This document shows, in pieces, positions 55,258 through 63,093 of a stretch of DNA of 64,000 nucleotides; the first letter of the stretch is position 1; the number at the start of each line of letters is the position of its first letter. This stretch comes from Roseicyclus mahoneyensis (GTDB lineage Bacteria > Pseudomonadota > Alphaproteobacteria > Rhodobacterales > Rhodobacteraceae). The position numbers and the translations under genes are program-made. Under the pieces are notes generated by a model. It was not told the DNA's origin and searched no databases. It worked only from the letters and a program-made list of their open reading frames with translations. Location: assembly GCF_003148775.1 (NCBI RefSeq), contig NZ_QGGW01000003.1, positions 62,001 to 126,000 on the forward strand. The letters run 5' to 3'.

Positions 55258-55342
55258 CGTGGCTGGGTGAGGCTTTGGGAACCCACATGCTGTGGCCGTG
55301 AAATGCCATCTACCCAACCCCTGCCGGCTCGCCTATAGTGAC

Positions 55343-55351
55343 TGTGGATAA
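55343..55351 (+). promoter_or_regulatory. Perfect DnaA box upstream of nrdR
   Basis: TGTGGATAA is the exact complement of TTATCCACA, the high-affinity DnaA box, 75 bases upstream of nrdR. A TATAGT hexamer lies nearby at 55334-55339. DnaA is known to act on nucleotide-reductase genes in other bacteria. A single nonamer can occur by chance, so function is inferred. Confidence 0.45.
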
Positions 55352-55426
55352 CAGGGGCGTCAGACCCCATGGATGAGGCAGAGGCAGGCCGCGCGGGCCG
55401 CCCGAGGGACAAGAAGGGGGACGCCG

Positions 55427-55897
55427 ATGCGCTGCCCGTTTTGCGGTAATGTCGATACGCAGGTGAAGGACAGCCGTCCGGCCGAGGATCATGTCGCCAT
55501 CCGGCGGCGCAGGTTCTGCCCGGCCTGCGGGGGGCGGTTCACGACCTATGAGCGCGTGCAGCTGCGCGATCTGGTCGTGGTCAAATCCAACGGCCGGCGT
55601 GAGGATTTCGATCGCGACAAGCTGGAACGCTCTGTCCGGATCTCGATGCAGAAGCGCCCGATCGAACCCGAACGGATCGACCAGATGGTATCGGGCATCG
55701 TGCGCCGGTTGGAGAGCATGGGCGAGACCGACATCCCGTCGAAACAGATCGGCGAGATCGTGATGGAGCGTCTCGCGGCCATCGACACGGTCGCCTATGT
55801 GCGTTTCGCGTCGGTCTACAAGAATTTTCAGGCGACCGATGATTTCGAGGATTTCCTCGCCGAACTGGTGCCGCCCAACCCCAAGCCCGAAGCCTGA
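55427..55897 (+). CDS. nrdR: Transcriptional repressor NrdR
   Basis: A 156-residue NrdR, which represses ribonucleotide reductase genes when dATP is high. The zinc ribbon is Cys3, Cys6, Cys31 and Cys34, and the ATP-cone domain follows from about residue 49. The ATG at 55427 has AAGGGGG upstream. It is immediately followed by ribD (3-base gap), the usual order in alphaproteobacteria. Confidence 0.96.
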   Translation: MRCPFCGNVDTQVKDSRPAEDHVAIRRRRFCPACGGRFTTYERVQLRDLVVVKSNGRREDFDRDKLERSVRISMQKRPIEPERIDQMVSGIVRRLESMGETDIPSKQIGEIVMERLAAIDTVAYVRFASVYKNFQATDDFEDFLAELVPPNPKPEA

Positions 55898-55900
55898 GCC

Positions 55901-56998
55901 GTGGCGTCCGCTGCGGACGCGCGCTGGATGGGGCTGGCGCTGTCCTTAGGCGCGCGGGGTCTGGGCCGGGTCTGGCCAAACCCGGCGGTTGGTTGCGTCA
56001 TCGTCAGGGACGGGCGCGTGGTCGGCCGGGGCTGGACGCAAGATGGCGGCAGGCCCCATGCCGAGACGATGGCGTTGGCGCAGGCGGGCCGTGCCGCGCG
56101 CGGGGCCACCGCCTATGTCAGCCTTGAGCCCTGCAATCATCATGGCCAGACCCCCCCCTGTTCCGAAGCCTTGATCGCCGCAGGTGTGAGCCGCGTGGTG
56201 GTGGCGCTCACCGATCCCGATCCTCGGGTTGCGGGCGGCGGGCTTGCGCGCTTGCAGGCCGCCGGGATCGAGGTTGTCATCGGCATCTGCGAGGCCGAGG
56301 CGCGTCTGGCCCACCGGGGGTTTTTGTCCCGCGTCACGCAGGGCCGCCCGATGCTGACGCTGAAACTGGCCACCTCCGCAGACGGGCGGATCGCCACGGC
56401 CACGGCCGAAAGCCAGTGGATCACGGGCCCCGAGGCGCGGCGTCATGTGCATGCGATGCGCGCGCGCCATGATGCGGTGCTGGTGGGCGCGGGCACGGCG
56501 CGCGCCGATGATCCCAGCCTGACGGTGCGGGGGCTGGGCGTGGCGCATCAGCCGGTGCGCGTGGTGCTGTCGCGGCGGCTCGACCTGCCTGAGGGCAGCG
56601 CGCTGATGCGGACGGCGCGCGAGGTTCCGGTCTGGCTCTGCCATGGGCCCGACGCGCCGGGGGCGGCGCGTGACGCGTGGGATCGCGCGGGCGCGCGCTT
56701 GATCGAGGTTTTGTCGGGGCCGGGCGGGCAATTGGACCTTGCGCAGGTCATGGCGGCGCTGGGGCAGGCGGGTCTCACGCGGGTGTTTTGCGAAGGCGGC
56801 GGGACGCTGGCGGCGGGCCTGCTGTCGGCCGATCTGGTCGATGAGCTGGCGGTGGTGTCGGCAGGCATCGTACTGGGGGCCGAAGGCACGCCGGCCATCG
56901 GCGCCATGGGCATCGCCGCGCTGTCCGAAGCGCCGCGTTTCAGCTTGCGCGAACTCCAGAGCCTTGGCGGCGACGTGCTGGCGATCTGGTCGCGCTAG
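55901..56998 (+). CDS. ribD: Riboflavin biosynthesis deaminase/reductase RibD
   Basis: A 365-residue bifunctional RibD. The deaminase half has His53-Ala-Glu55 and Cys78/Cys87 (zinc and proton shuttle); the reductase half has LTLKLATSADGR and GAGTARADDPSL. It carries out the second and third steps of riboflavin synthesis. The GTG at 55901 is the only start that keeps the deaminase complete. It is followed by an intrinsic terminator, so the next riboflavin gene, ribE, is not in the same transcript. Confidence 0.94.
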   Translation: MASAADARWMGLALSLGARGLGRVWPNPAVGCVIVRDGRVVGRGWTQDGGRPHAETMALAQAGRAARGATAYVSLEPCNHHGQTPPCSEALIAAGVSRVVVALTDPDPRVAGGGLARLQAAGIEVVIGICEAEARLAHRGFLSRVTQGRPMLTLKLATSADGRIATATAESQWITGPEARRHVHAMRARHDAVLVGAGTARADDPSLTVRGLGVAHQPVRVVLSRRLDLPEGSALMRTAREVPVWLCHGPDAPGAARDAWDRAGARLIEVLSGPGGQLDLAQVMAALGQAGLTRVFCEGGGTLAAGLLSADLVDELAVVSAGIVLGAEGTPAIGAMGIAALSEAPRFSLRELQSLGGDVLAIWSR

Positions 56999-57021
56999 GG
57001 TGTTTTCCCGCGCGGAAAACG

Positions 57022-57042
57022 CCTTGGAAAACCGAGGTTTTT
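57022..57042 (+). terminator. Intrinsic terminator of ribD
   Basis: CCTTGG-AAAA-CCGAGG (one G-T pair) followed by TTTTT, 24 bases after the ribD stop. A second hairpin (GTTTTCC/GGAAAAC) precedes it. On minus the same region could also end the kpsC transcript. Confidence 0.8.
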
Positions 57043-57051
57043 CCGTGCCCC

Positions 57052-59085
57052 CTACCGCCGCCAGAGCCAGCTTTGCCCCGCCAACCAACCCTGCAGCTTC
57101 GCCAGCGCCCGCAAGCCTGGCCGCCCCCGCAATCCCTCGCCACTGGCCAGCCGGTCGAGCGCCACCTCCGCAGGGCAGGGCAGGCCCGTGACCGGATCGT
57201 GATAGCGCGGATACCTGATGAGCGCGGCATGGGCCAGCGCCCCAAGGCTCGGGCGCGCGGTCCGGTGCTTGGGCACCGGCCCCAGATCGCGGGTCAGCCC
57301 CCATCCGGCGTAAAAGGGCGCGCCCAGCACCGTGACCGGCACCCCACGCAACAGCGCCTCGAACCCCATGGCCGAGGTCATGGTGACGACCCGTGACGCA
57401 AGCGGCAGCAGTGCCGCGGTATCGACATCCGTGACCACGGCATCGGCCAGACCTCCGGCCTCCACGGCACCTGCGCGCAGGCCCGCCACCACATCGGGGT
57501 GCGGCTTGTAGACGATCCACCCCTCGGGATGCAGGTTGCGCGCGGCCTGCAAAAGCCCTGCGTTCGTGCGCACCGCGCCCGCGCCCAGCTTGATCGAGGC
57601 GTCATCCTCTACCTGCCCGGGCACCAAGATCAGCGCCCGGCCCTCGGGGGGTGTCAGCTCGGGCATTGCCCCGCCCAGATTGTATTTCGTCAACCCCAGC
57701 GCCACCAGCCGCGCCACCAGCCGTTCGGCGCGGTAAAGCCGCTTGGGGTCCATCACGGCGGCCTCGGCGATCAGCCGGTCGAGGCGGCTTTCGCGGGTCG
57801 GATCGTAGTAAATACCCAGATCGTCGAGCACGAGCGACAACGGCGGCACCAGATCGGCCCCCAGCCCGCGCGAGCGCAGCAATCCGTCCTCCACCCGGCA
57901 GAGCGGACGCTTTGCCGCGCTGCAGGCCGCGCGCAGCTCGGGCGTCTCGCGGCCCGCCCACACCATCACCGGGCGGCCATCGGCGGCGGCCTTGTCCGGA
58001 TCATCCTCGAACCGCAAACGCCCGAAGCTTTGCACCATGTGCCTGCGTTTCCACGCGCGCATGCCGACCGCAACATGACCCGCCTGATCCTCGCGCCAGG
58101 CGCGCGCCTGCGCCTCGAGCGTGGCCAAGACATCCTCCACCTCGCAAAGCCGGTCGCGGTAGGGATCGTACCATGTCGGGTAAAGGATCAGCGCAGCAGC
58201 GGCCATCTGCACCTTTGTCAGGTGGCGCTGGCGTCGGGCAGGCGTCAGGCGGCGGTCGTCGGTCAGCCCCCAGCCGGCGTAGAAGGGCACGCCGAAGGTG
58301 ACGGGCCGGTGGCCCGCAAAGATCGCCTCGAACCCCAGCAGGGACGTGACGCAATAAACCGCGCGCGCGCCCTCGAACAGACGGCGGGGCGCGATCGGCC
58401 GGTCATCGAGCGTGACGCCGGGGGGAAGGCTTGCGGGGTCGAAATGGCCGGGGCGGTGACCCGCGCGCGTCTCGGGGTGGGTCTTTATGACGATCGGCGC
58501 GCCGGGGTGATCCTCTTGCGCATGGGCCAGCATTTCGGCGAAACTGTCGGCATTGGCCTGCCCCAGCCGGATCGAGGCATCGCCGCGGGTCTGGTCGATC
58601 AGCAGCACATAGCCGGGCGACGGCGGATCAAGCGTCGGATCGACGGCCGCGTATTTTGTCAGATGCGCCTCGGCGATCCTTGCCAGCGCGTCGCGTGCGC
58701 GATCCAAAAGCCCCGTGTCGTCAAGCGGATGGGTGGCGAGCAACGTCTCCAGATCCGACGGGCGGGTGGCGTCGAAATAGATTCCTTTCCGGTCGATCAC
58801 GAGGCCCAGCGGCGCATCGCCCGACCGCCCCGGATGGAGCGAGCGCAAAAACGCGTCCTCCACCCGCACCAGATGCGCGCCGGTGGCCTGCGCCACGGCC
58901 TCTCCCCTCGGCGCATAGGGGGAATGGCCCCAGACCAGCACGTCATCTTGCGCGCCGGGCTTGCCCAGCTTCAGGTCATGGCCCGCAAGCGTCAGGATGC
59001 GCCGCACGCGGGCGTTGGTCAAAAAGCCCGCGTTAAAATGGTAGCCGCGCCGCCGCCGTCCCGATCCCTCTCCAGCCCCGGCCAT
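57052..59085 (-). CDS. kpsC: Capsule beta-Kdo transferase KpsC, two-domain
   Basis: A 677-residue KpsC with two similar glycosyltransferase domains in tandem: VRVEDAFLRSL...LGLVIDRKGIYFD (about 75-110) is echoed by CRVEDGLLRSR...LSLVLDDLGIYYD (about 400-440), and PFYAGWGLT occurs in both. KpsC extends the poly-Kdo linker that joins group-2/3 capsules to a lipid. It is the last gene of the minus-strand run kpsS, kpsD/wza, kpsC (6-base gap before it). ATG 59085 is consistent with this spacing. Confidence 0.92.
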   Translation of the reverse strand: MAGAGEGSGRRRRGYHFNAGFLTNARVRRILTLAGHDLKLGKPGAQDDVLVWGHSPYAPRGEAVAQATGAHLVRVEDAFLRSLHPGRSGDAPLGLVIDRKGIYFDATRPSDLETLLATHPLDDTGLLDRARDALARIAEAHLTKYAAVDPTLDPPSPGYVLLIDQTRGDASIRLGQANADSFAEMLAHAQEDHPGAPIVIKTHPETRAGHRPGHFDPASLPPGVTLDDRPIAPRRLFEGARAVYCVTSLLGFEAIFAGHRPVTFGVPFYAGWGLTDDRRLTPARRQRHLTKVQMAAAALILYPTWYDPYRDRLCEVEDVLATLEAQARAWREDQAGHVAVGMRAWKRRHMVQSFGRLRFEDDPDKAAADGRPVMVWAGRETPELRAACSAAKRPLCRVEDGLLRSRGLGADLVPPLSLVLDDLGIYYDPTRESRLDRLIAEAAVMDPKRLYRAERLVARLVALGLTKYNLGGAMPELTPPEGRALILVPGQVEDDASIKLGAGAVRTNAGLLQAARNLHPEGWIVYKPHPDVVAGLRAGAVEAGGLADAVVTDVDTAALLPLASRVVTMTSAMGFEALLRGVPVTVLGAPFYAGWGLTRDLGPVPKHRTARPSLGALAHAALIRYPRYHDPVTGLPCPAEVALDRLASGEGLRGRPGLRALAKLQGWLAGQSWLWRR

Positions 59086-59091
59086 GGCCGG

Positions 59092-60225
59092 TCAGTTCGC
59101 GGTGTTGCCGACAGTCCGTGCGGCGCCCAAGGTCCCGGTCAGCGCGCCGATGGCGTTGTTCCATTGTGTGATGGGTGCTGCGGTGACATAGACCGTGTCG
59201 CCGTCGCGGATGACGAAATCGCGCGCCTCGAACATGCCGGTTGGGGCGGTCAGGTCGAGCACATAGACCATGCGCTGCGCCCCGATCAGGTCATCGCGGC
59301 CCAGCACGGCGCGGGCGATGGGCTCGGGCTCGTTGCGCAACACGAAGACGCCTGTGGGATCGGCCAGGTTCGGGTTCAGGCCGCCGACCGAGGCGATGGC
59401 CTCGATGGCCGAGATGACCTGCGACTCGAAGGGTACGATGGTCTGCGTGCCGGTCGCGCCCAGCGCGGTGAAATCCCGGCTGTCTTCCTCGACCAAGATG
59501 CGGTCGCCCCCGCGCAGCGCGATGTCGACGGTGGGGTCGCGGAACAGGTCCTGAAACCAGATCGTGCCGCGATGATTGCCGCGCACCAGCGTGACCTGCG
59601 CAATCTCGGGTGCGACGGTCACGCCACCGGCGGCCGCCAGCATGGCCGACAGCGTGCGCGTGGGCCGCTGGATCGGATAGACGCCCTGACCGCCGACGAC
59701 GCCCGTGACGGTCACGGTCGAGCCATCGCCCGCCGTGCGGCGCACGATGATCTGCGGGTCAGGGGTCTGTTCGTCGAGATTGCGGGTGATGACGCCCCGC
59801 AGCGCTTCGGGCGTGTTGCCCGCCGCCCGGATGCGGCCCGCATAGGGGATGAAGATGAAGCCCGCGCCATCGACCTCGACCTCTTCGATCACGGCTGCGG
59901 CCGAGCCTTGGCCGGCGAGCAACCCGTCGGTGACGTTCTCGTAAATCGTAAAGGACACACGGTCGCCGGGGCGGATCACGTCGGTGTCGGCGACGCCTGC
60001 GTTGATCAGTTCGGGCGGAAAGCCCAGCGCGGGCACCACGGCAGTCGCCGCGGTCACACGCTGGTTGACCTCGACCACGAAAGCGTCTCCCTCACGCTGC
60101 ACTGAACCTGCGAAAATCTCGTTGCGGGTCGGGCCCGCACGGGGAAGCAGACCGCAGGCCGAAACCGCGGTCACAAGCACGCATAGCGCGGCCACGCGCG
60201 CGCTGCGATACACCGTCGATGTCAC
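59092..60225 (-). CDS. Capsule export lipoprotein (KpsD/Wza family)
   Basis: A 377-residue outer-membrane polysaccharide export lipoprotein. The signal ends in the lipobox VSAC with lipidated Cys24, followed by a Poly_export domain (VIRPGDRVSFTIYENV) and SLBB repeats (GVVGGQGVYPIQRPTRTLSAMLAAAGG). The GTG at 60225 is the start: AAGGAG lies 8 bases upstream, and it makes a normal signal peptide, whereas an upstream in-frame start (60276) would add a non-signal extension. It works with KpsS and KpsC in capsule assembly; kpsE/M/T are not in the window. Confidence 0.88.
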   Translation of the reverse strand: MTSTVYRSARVAALCVLVTAVSACGLLPRAGPTRNEIFAGSVQREGDAFVVEVNQRVTAATAVVPALGFPPELINAGVADTDVIRPGDRVSFTIYENVTDGLLAGQGSAAAVIEEVEVDGAGFIFIPYAGRIRAAGNTPEALRGVITRNLDEQTPDPQIIVRRTAGDGSTVTVTGVVGGQGVYPIQRPTRTLSAMLAAAGGVTVAPEIAQVTLVRGNHRGTIWFQDLFRDPTVDIALRGGDRILVEEDSRDFTALGATGTQTIVPFESQVISAIEAIASVGGLNPNLADPTGVFVLRNEPEPIARAVLGRDDLIGAQRMVYVLDLTAPTGMFEARDFVIRDGDTVYVTAAPITQWNNAIGALTGTLGAARTVGNTAN

Positions 60226-60309
60226 GGGGTGGCTCCTTATTGCCTGTACTGCCTCAGTCTTCTTTTTTTGTGACATTAGCGATTTTATGCAGGCCGCGCC
60301 AGCCTTTGT

Positions 60310-61599
60310 TCACTTGACCAGCCGCAGGTGTTGCCGCGGTGCAGGCCGGCCGGCCTGCAGGGCCTCATAGGGGTCTTCGGCCGACAGCATCATGTCGACG
60401 ACCTGCCGCAGCAACTGCCGCCGTCCGCGCGCCGAATAATAGCTGCCGGTGATCTGTGAGGTTTCCAGAAGGAAATGGCGGTAATCGCGGTAGGCGCGGC
60501 TGTCGGGGCGGGTGGGGTTATGGAAAAACGCCTCCATCGGCTGATCCGACACGAACTCGGGCTTGAGATAGACCGCCTGCCCGAAAGCCTTGAGCGGCAG
60601 GCCCCGCCACAGCGCCTGTTGCGCAGCGGTGGAATTCACCGTCACGGCAGAGCGCGCGTCGTTGAGAAGCCGCGCCAGCTTGCCGCCGCGCACATAATGC
60701 ACCCGCGCCTCGACCCCATGGGCGGCCGCGATCCGCAAGATGTTGGCGCGCAAGGGCGTGCGCCCGTCCTCCAGCGGATGGGCCTTGAACACGAGGTGAT
60801 GATGGGCGGGCGCGCCGCTGGCAAAGCCCATGATCAGCACCTCGAGGAAATCGCTCATCGTGCCAAAGGGGCTGTGGTCGCGGAAACTCGCGTCATGCTC
60901 CAGCTGCAACAGCGCCAGATGATAGGGAAAGCCCCCCGTCTTGATCCGCGTCGTCGCCTGCACCCGGTCGAGCCAATGCACCGGCATCAGCGCCAGCCGC
61001 TTGAGATAGAGACGGAATTCCTGCCCGACGCTGAGCGCCCTGTGGGTGCGGAACCCGGCATAGGCGCGGTTCCTGAGAAACACGTGAAAATGATAGAGCG
61101 CGCCGTAAAAGATATGCTGGCGCATGTCGCCCCAGCGCGCGGGCGCGTCGGGCAGATCGAGGTCCAGCCCCTCCAGCGCGCGGCGCATGTCGGCCACGCT
61201 CAGGTCCATGATCCGCGAATGCCCATTGGCGCCGCCGCGTTCATAGGTGACCCAATAAGGGCGCAGATAGCCTTCCTCGAAAACATGGACGGTCAGGCCG
61301 CGCGCGCGGGCAGCCGCGATGGCGCTGGCATGGATCGGGCGCGTGTCGCCGTATAGCACAAGATCGGTGACGCCCTTTTCGTCCATCAGCGCGGCCGCAC
61401 GGTCGGCCCAATCCTCGGGCGCGCCGGTAAAGGGGATGTAGCTTGCGCGCTCGGGCCAAAAGGCATGATCGCCTTGGTTGAAGCCAACGCGCCACGTCGC
61501 AGCCCCCGCCGCACGCAGCATGCGGCCCAACTGGCCGAAATAGGGGCCATGCGGGCCCTGCAGGAACAAAAAGACGCGGTTTGCGTGGCTTGGGGCCAT
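60310..61599 (-). CDS. kpsS: Capsule Kdo transferase KpsS
   Basis: A 429-residue KpsS, which adds the first Kdo to the phospholipid anchor of the capsule. FLFLQGPHGPYFGQL opens the fold, YGDTRPIH, VFEEGYLRPYWVTYERGG and FKAHPLEDGR are family motifs. ATG 61599 is chosen over an open upstream extension. First gene of the capsule run; it diverges from ribE across a 170-base gap that has two hairpins but no gene. Confidence 0.9.
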   Translation of the reverse strand: MAPSHANRVFLFLQGPHGPYFGQLGRMLRAAGAATWRVGFNQGDHAFWPERASYIPFTGAPEDWADRAAALMDEKGVTDLVLYGDTRPIHASAIAAARARGLTVHVFEEGYLRPYWVTYERGGANGHSRIMDLSVADMRRALEGLDLDLPDAPARWGDMRQHIFYGALYHFHVFLRNRAYAGFRTHRALSVGQEFRLYLKRLALMPVHWLDRVQATTRIKTGGFPYHLALLQLEHDASFRDHSPFGTMSDFLEVLIMGFASGAPAHHHLVFKAHPLEDGRTPLRANILRIAAAHGVEARVHYVRGGKLARLLNDARSAVTVNSTAAQQALWRGLPLKAFGQAVYLKPEFVSDQPMEAFFHNPTRPDSRAYRDYRHFLLETSQITGSYYSARGRRQLLRQVVDMMLSAEDPYEALQAGRPAPRQHLRLVK

Positions 61600-61676
61600 G
61601 GACTGGACTACTCGTGGACAGGTGCAGGGATGCGGTCTTGGCGGCAGCAAAGCAAGACATGGCGGCGGTCTGCGGG

Positions 61677-61708
61677 CGAAACCGGGACGGTTTCGTGGCG
61701 GAACCGCC
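61677..61708. other. Two hairpins in the kpsS/ribE divergent region
   Basis: CGAAACCG-GGA-CGGTTTCG (61677-61695) is directly followed by GGCGG-AA-CCGCC (61697-61708). The gap has no FMN riboswitch consensus. The structures may regulate either divergent gene or simply be extragenic repeats. Confidence 0.4.
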
Positions 61709-61769
61709 CCTTGAAGCGGCGCAGGGCGCGTGGTTTGTCTGGGGCATGACATAAAGCGGGAGATGGGCG

Positions 61770-62357
61770 ATGTTCACGGGGATCGTGACCGATCAAGGCG
61801 AGGTGCGGCAGCTGACGAAAGCCGGCGACCTCAAGGCGCGGATCGCCACCGGCTATGACACGGGCGGCATCGAGATCGGTGCCTCCATCGCCTGCGACGG
61901 GGTCTGCCTGACGGTGACAGGCTTGGGCGAGGATTGGTTCGAGGTCGATATCTCGGCCGAAACCGTCTCCAAGACCAATGTCTCGGGCTGGGCCGAGGGG
62001 CAGCGCCTGAACCTCGAACGCGCGCTCAGGCTGGGCGATGAATTGGGCGGGCATATCGTCTCGGGCCATGTCGACGGCGTGGCCGATGTGATCGCCATGG
62101 CCGAGGAGGGTGACAGCACCCGCATCACCTTTCGTGCGCCCGACACGTTGGCCCGCTTCATCGCGCCGAAAGGGTCGGTGGCACTGAACGGCACCTCGCT
62201 GACGGTGAACGAGGTGGAGGGCGCGACCTTTGGCGTGAACCTGATCCCGCATACAAAGGCGGTGACGACATGGGGCACAACGGCGGTGGGCGACCGTGTG
62301 AACCTCGAGATCGACACGCTGGCGCGCTATGTCGCACGGCTGCAGGACTGGGGCTGA
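61770..62357 (+). CDS. ribE: Riboflavin synthase
   Basis: A 195-residue riboflavin synthase made of two lumazine-binding repeats (MFTGIV..., about 1-96, and about 97-190; HIVSGHVDG opens the second). It joins two lumazines to make riboflavin and a pyrimidinedione. The start MFTGIV is invariant. ATG 61770 has GGGAG upstream. The following gene (50 bases on) and ribB probably share its transcript. Confidence 0.96.
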   Translation: MFTGIVTDQGEVRQLTKAGDLKARIATGYDTGGIEIGASIACDGVCLTVTGLGEDWFEVDISAETVSKTNVSGWAEGQRLNLERALRLGDELGGHIVSGHVDGVADVIAMAEEGDSTRITFRAPDTLARFIAPKGSVALNGTSLTVNEVEGATFGVNLIPHTKAVTTWGTTAVGDRVNLEIDTLARYVARLQDWG

Positions 62358-62406
62358 GCCTCTCCGGCAGGGGTAGACTAAAAGAGAGGGAAAGGCGCGG
62401 CAGAGC

Positions 62407-62985
62407 ATGAGCACGATTGGACACAACGGCGGGCCCTCGATGGAGCCGGGTTTCGGCTTTCGCAAGCTGGCCTGGACGAGGGCGCGCGCGGAGCTGATGC
62501 CGACCCTCCCGCTGGAGGTCGTGCGGCTGAGGGTCAAGCGCGCAGCGCGGCTGGGCCTCCCCTACAAGACCTATGCCACGATCCGCGCGACCTCGGGGCA
62601 GGACATCGTGGGGTTCTTGTTTTCCGGCAACGCGCTGGAGCTTCGGGTGGGTCAAGTGGCGCTGGGCCAGGAGGTCATGGCCCGTCTGGCCGGGCTGGAG
62701 GGCGCGGCGCACCGCCTTGCCGCCATCTATGCGCCCAGCCCCCCCGAGGCTGTGCTGGCGGCAAATCCTGGCCTGATCGACGCGGCCCTCCGCGCGCCCG
62801 GCTTCACCGCCACATGGCGCGAGACGCGCGACAGCCTGCGCGGCGCGCTGGCGGCGCGCAGGCTGCCCTGTGACGGGGTCGTGCTGGTCGCCGCCACCGC
62901 GGTGGAACGCGGCTGGGGCGCGGCGGCGGGACTTGGCGGCGTGATCGACCGCGACATCCTCTTCGCCGCAGGGGGCGCGGCCTAG
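62407..62985 (+). CDS. Unknown protein between ribE and ribB
   Basis: A 192-residue protein I do not recognise. It starts MSTIGHNGGPSMEPGFGFRKL, then a basic part LRVKRAARLGLPYKTYATIRATSGQDIVGFLFSG, and a C-terminal PCDGVVLVAATAVERGWGAAAGLG. No signal or membrane segment. Conserved linkage to riboflavin genes would suggest a role in flavin metabolism, but that is not shown here. Confidence 0.72.
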   Translation: MSTIGHNGGPSMEPGFGFRKLAWTRARAELMPTLPLEVVRLRVKRAARLGLPYKTYATIRATSGQDIVGFLFSGNALELRVGQVALGQEVMARLAGLEGAAHRLAAIYAPSPPEAVLAANPGLIDAALRAPGFTATWRETRDSLRGALAARRLPCDGVVLVAATAVERGWGAAAGLGGVIDRDILFAAGGAA

Positions 62986-63093
62986 TCTCTGCCCGGGGCA
63001 TGGTCTATGTGCGCCGATGCCGGGCGACGCCCGATTGCACCCGCAAGGCGCGCGGTCTATTTGCGCCCCAGACGCCGCGCGATGAGGATGACC

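Noticed and set aside
61600-61769. Possible FMN riboswitch before ribE
   Set aside because: The gap has two hairpins but none of the conserved FMN-aptamer segments; the same holds for the region before ribB.
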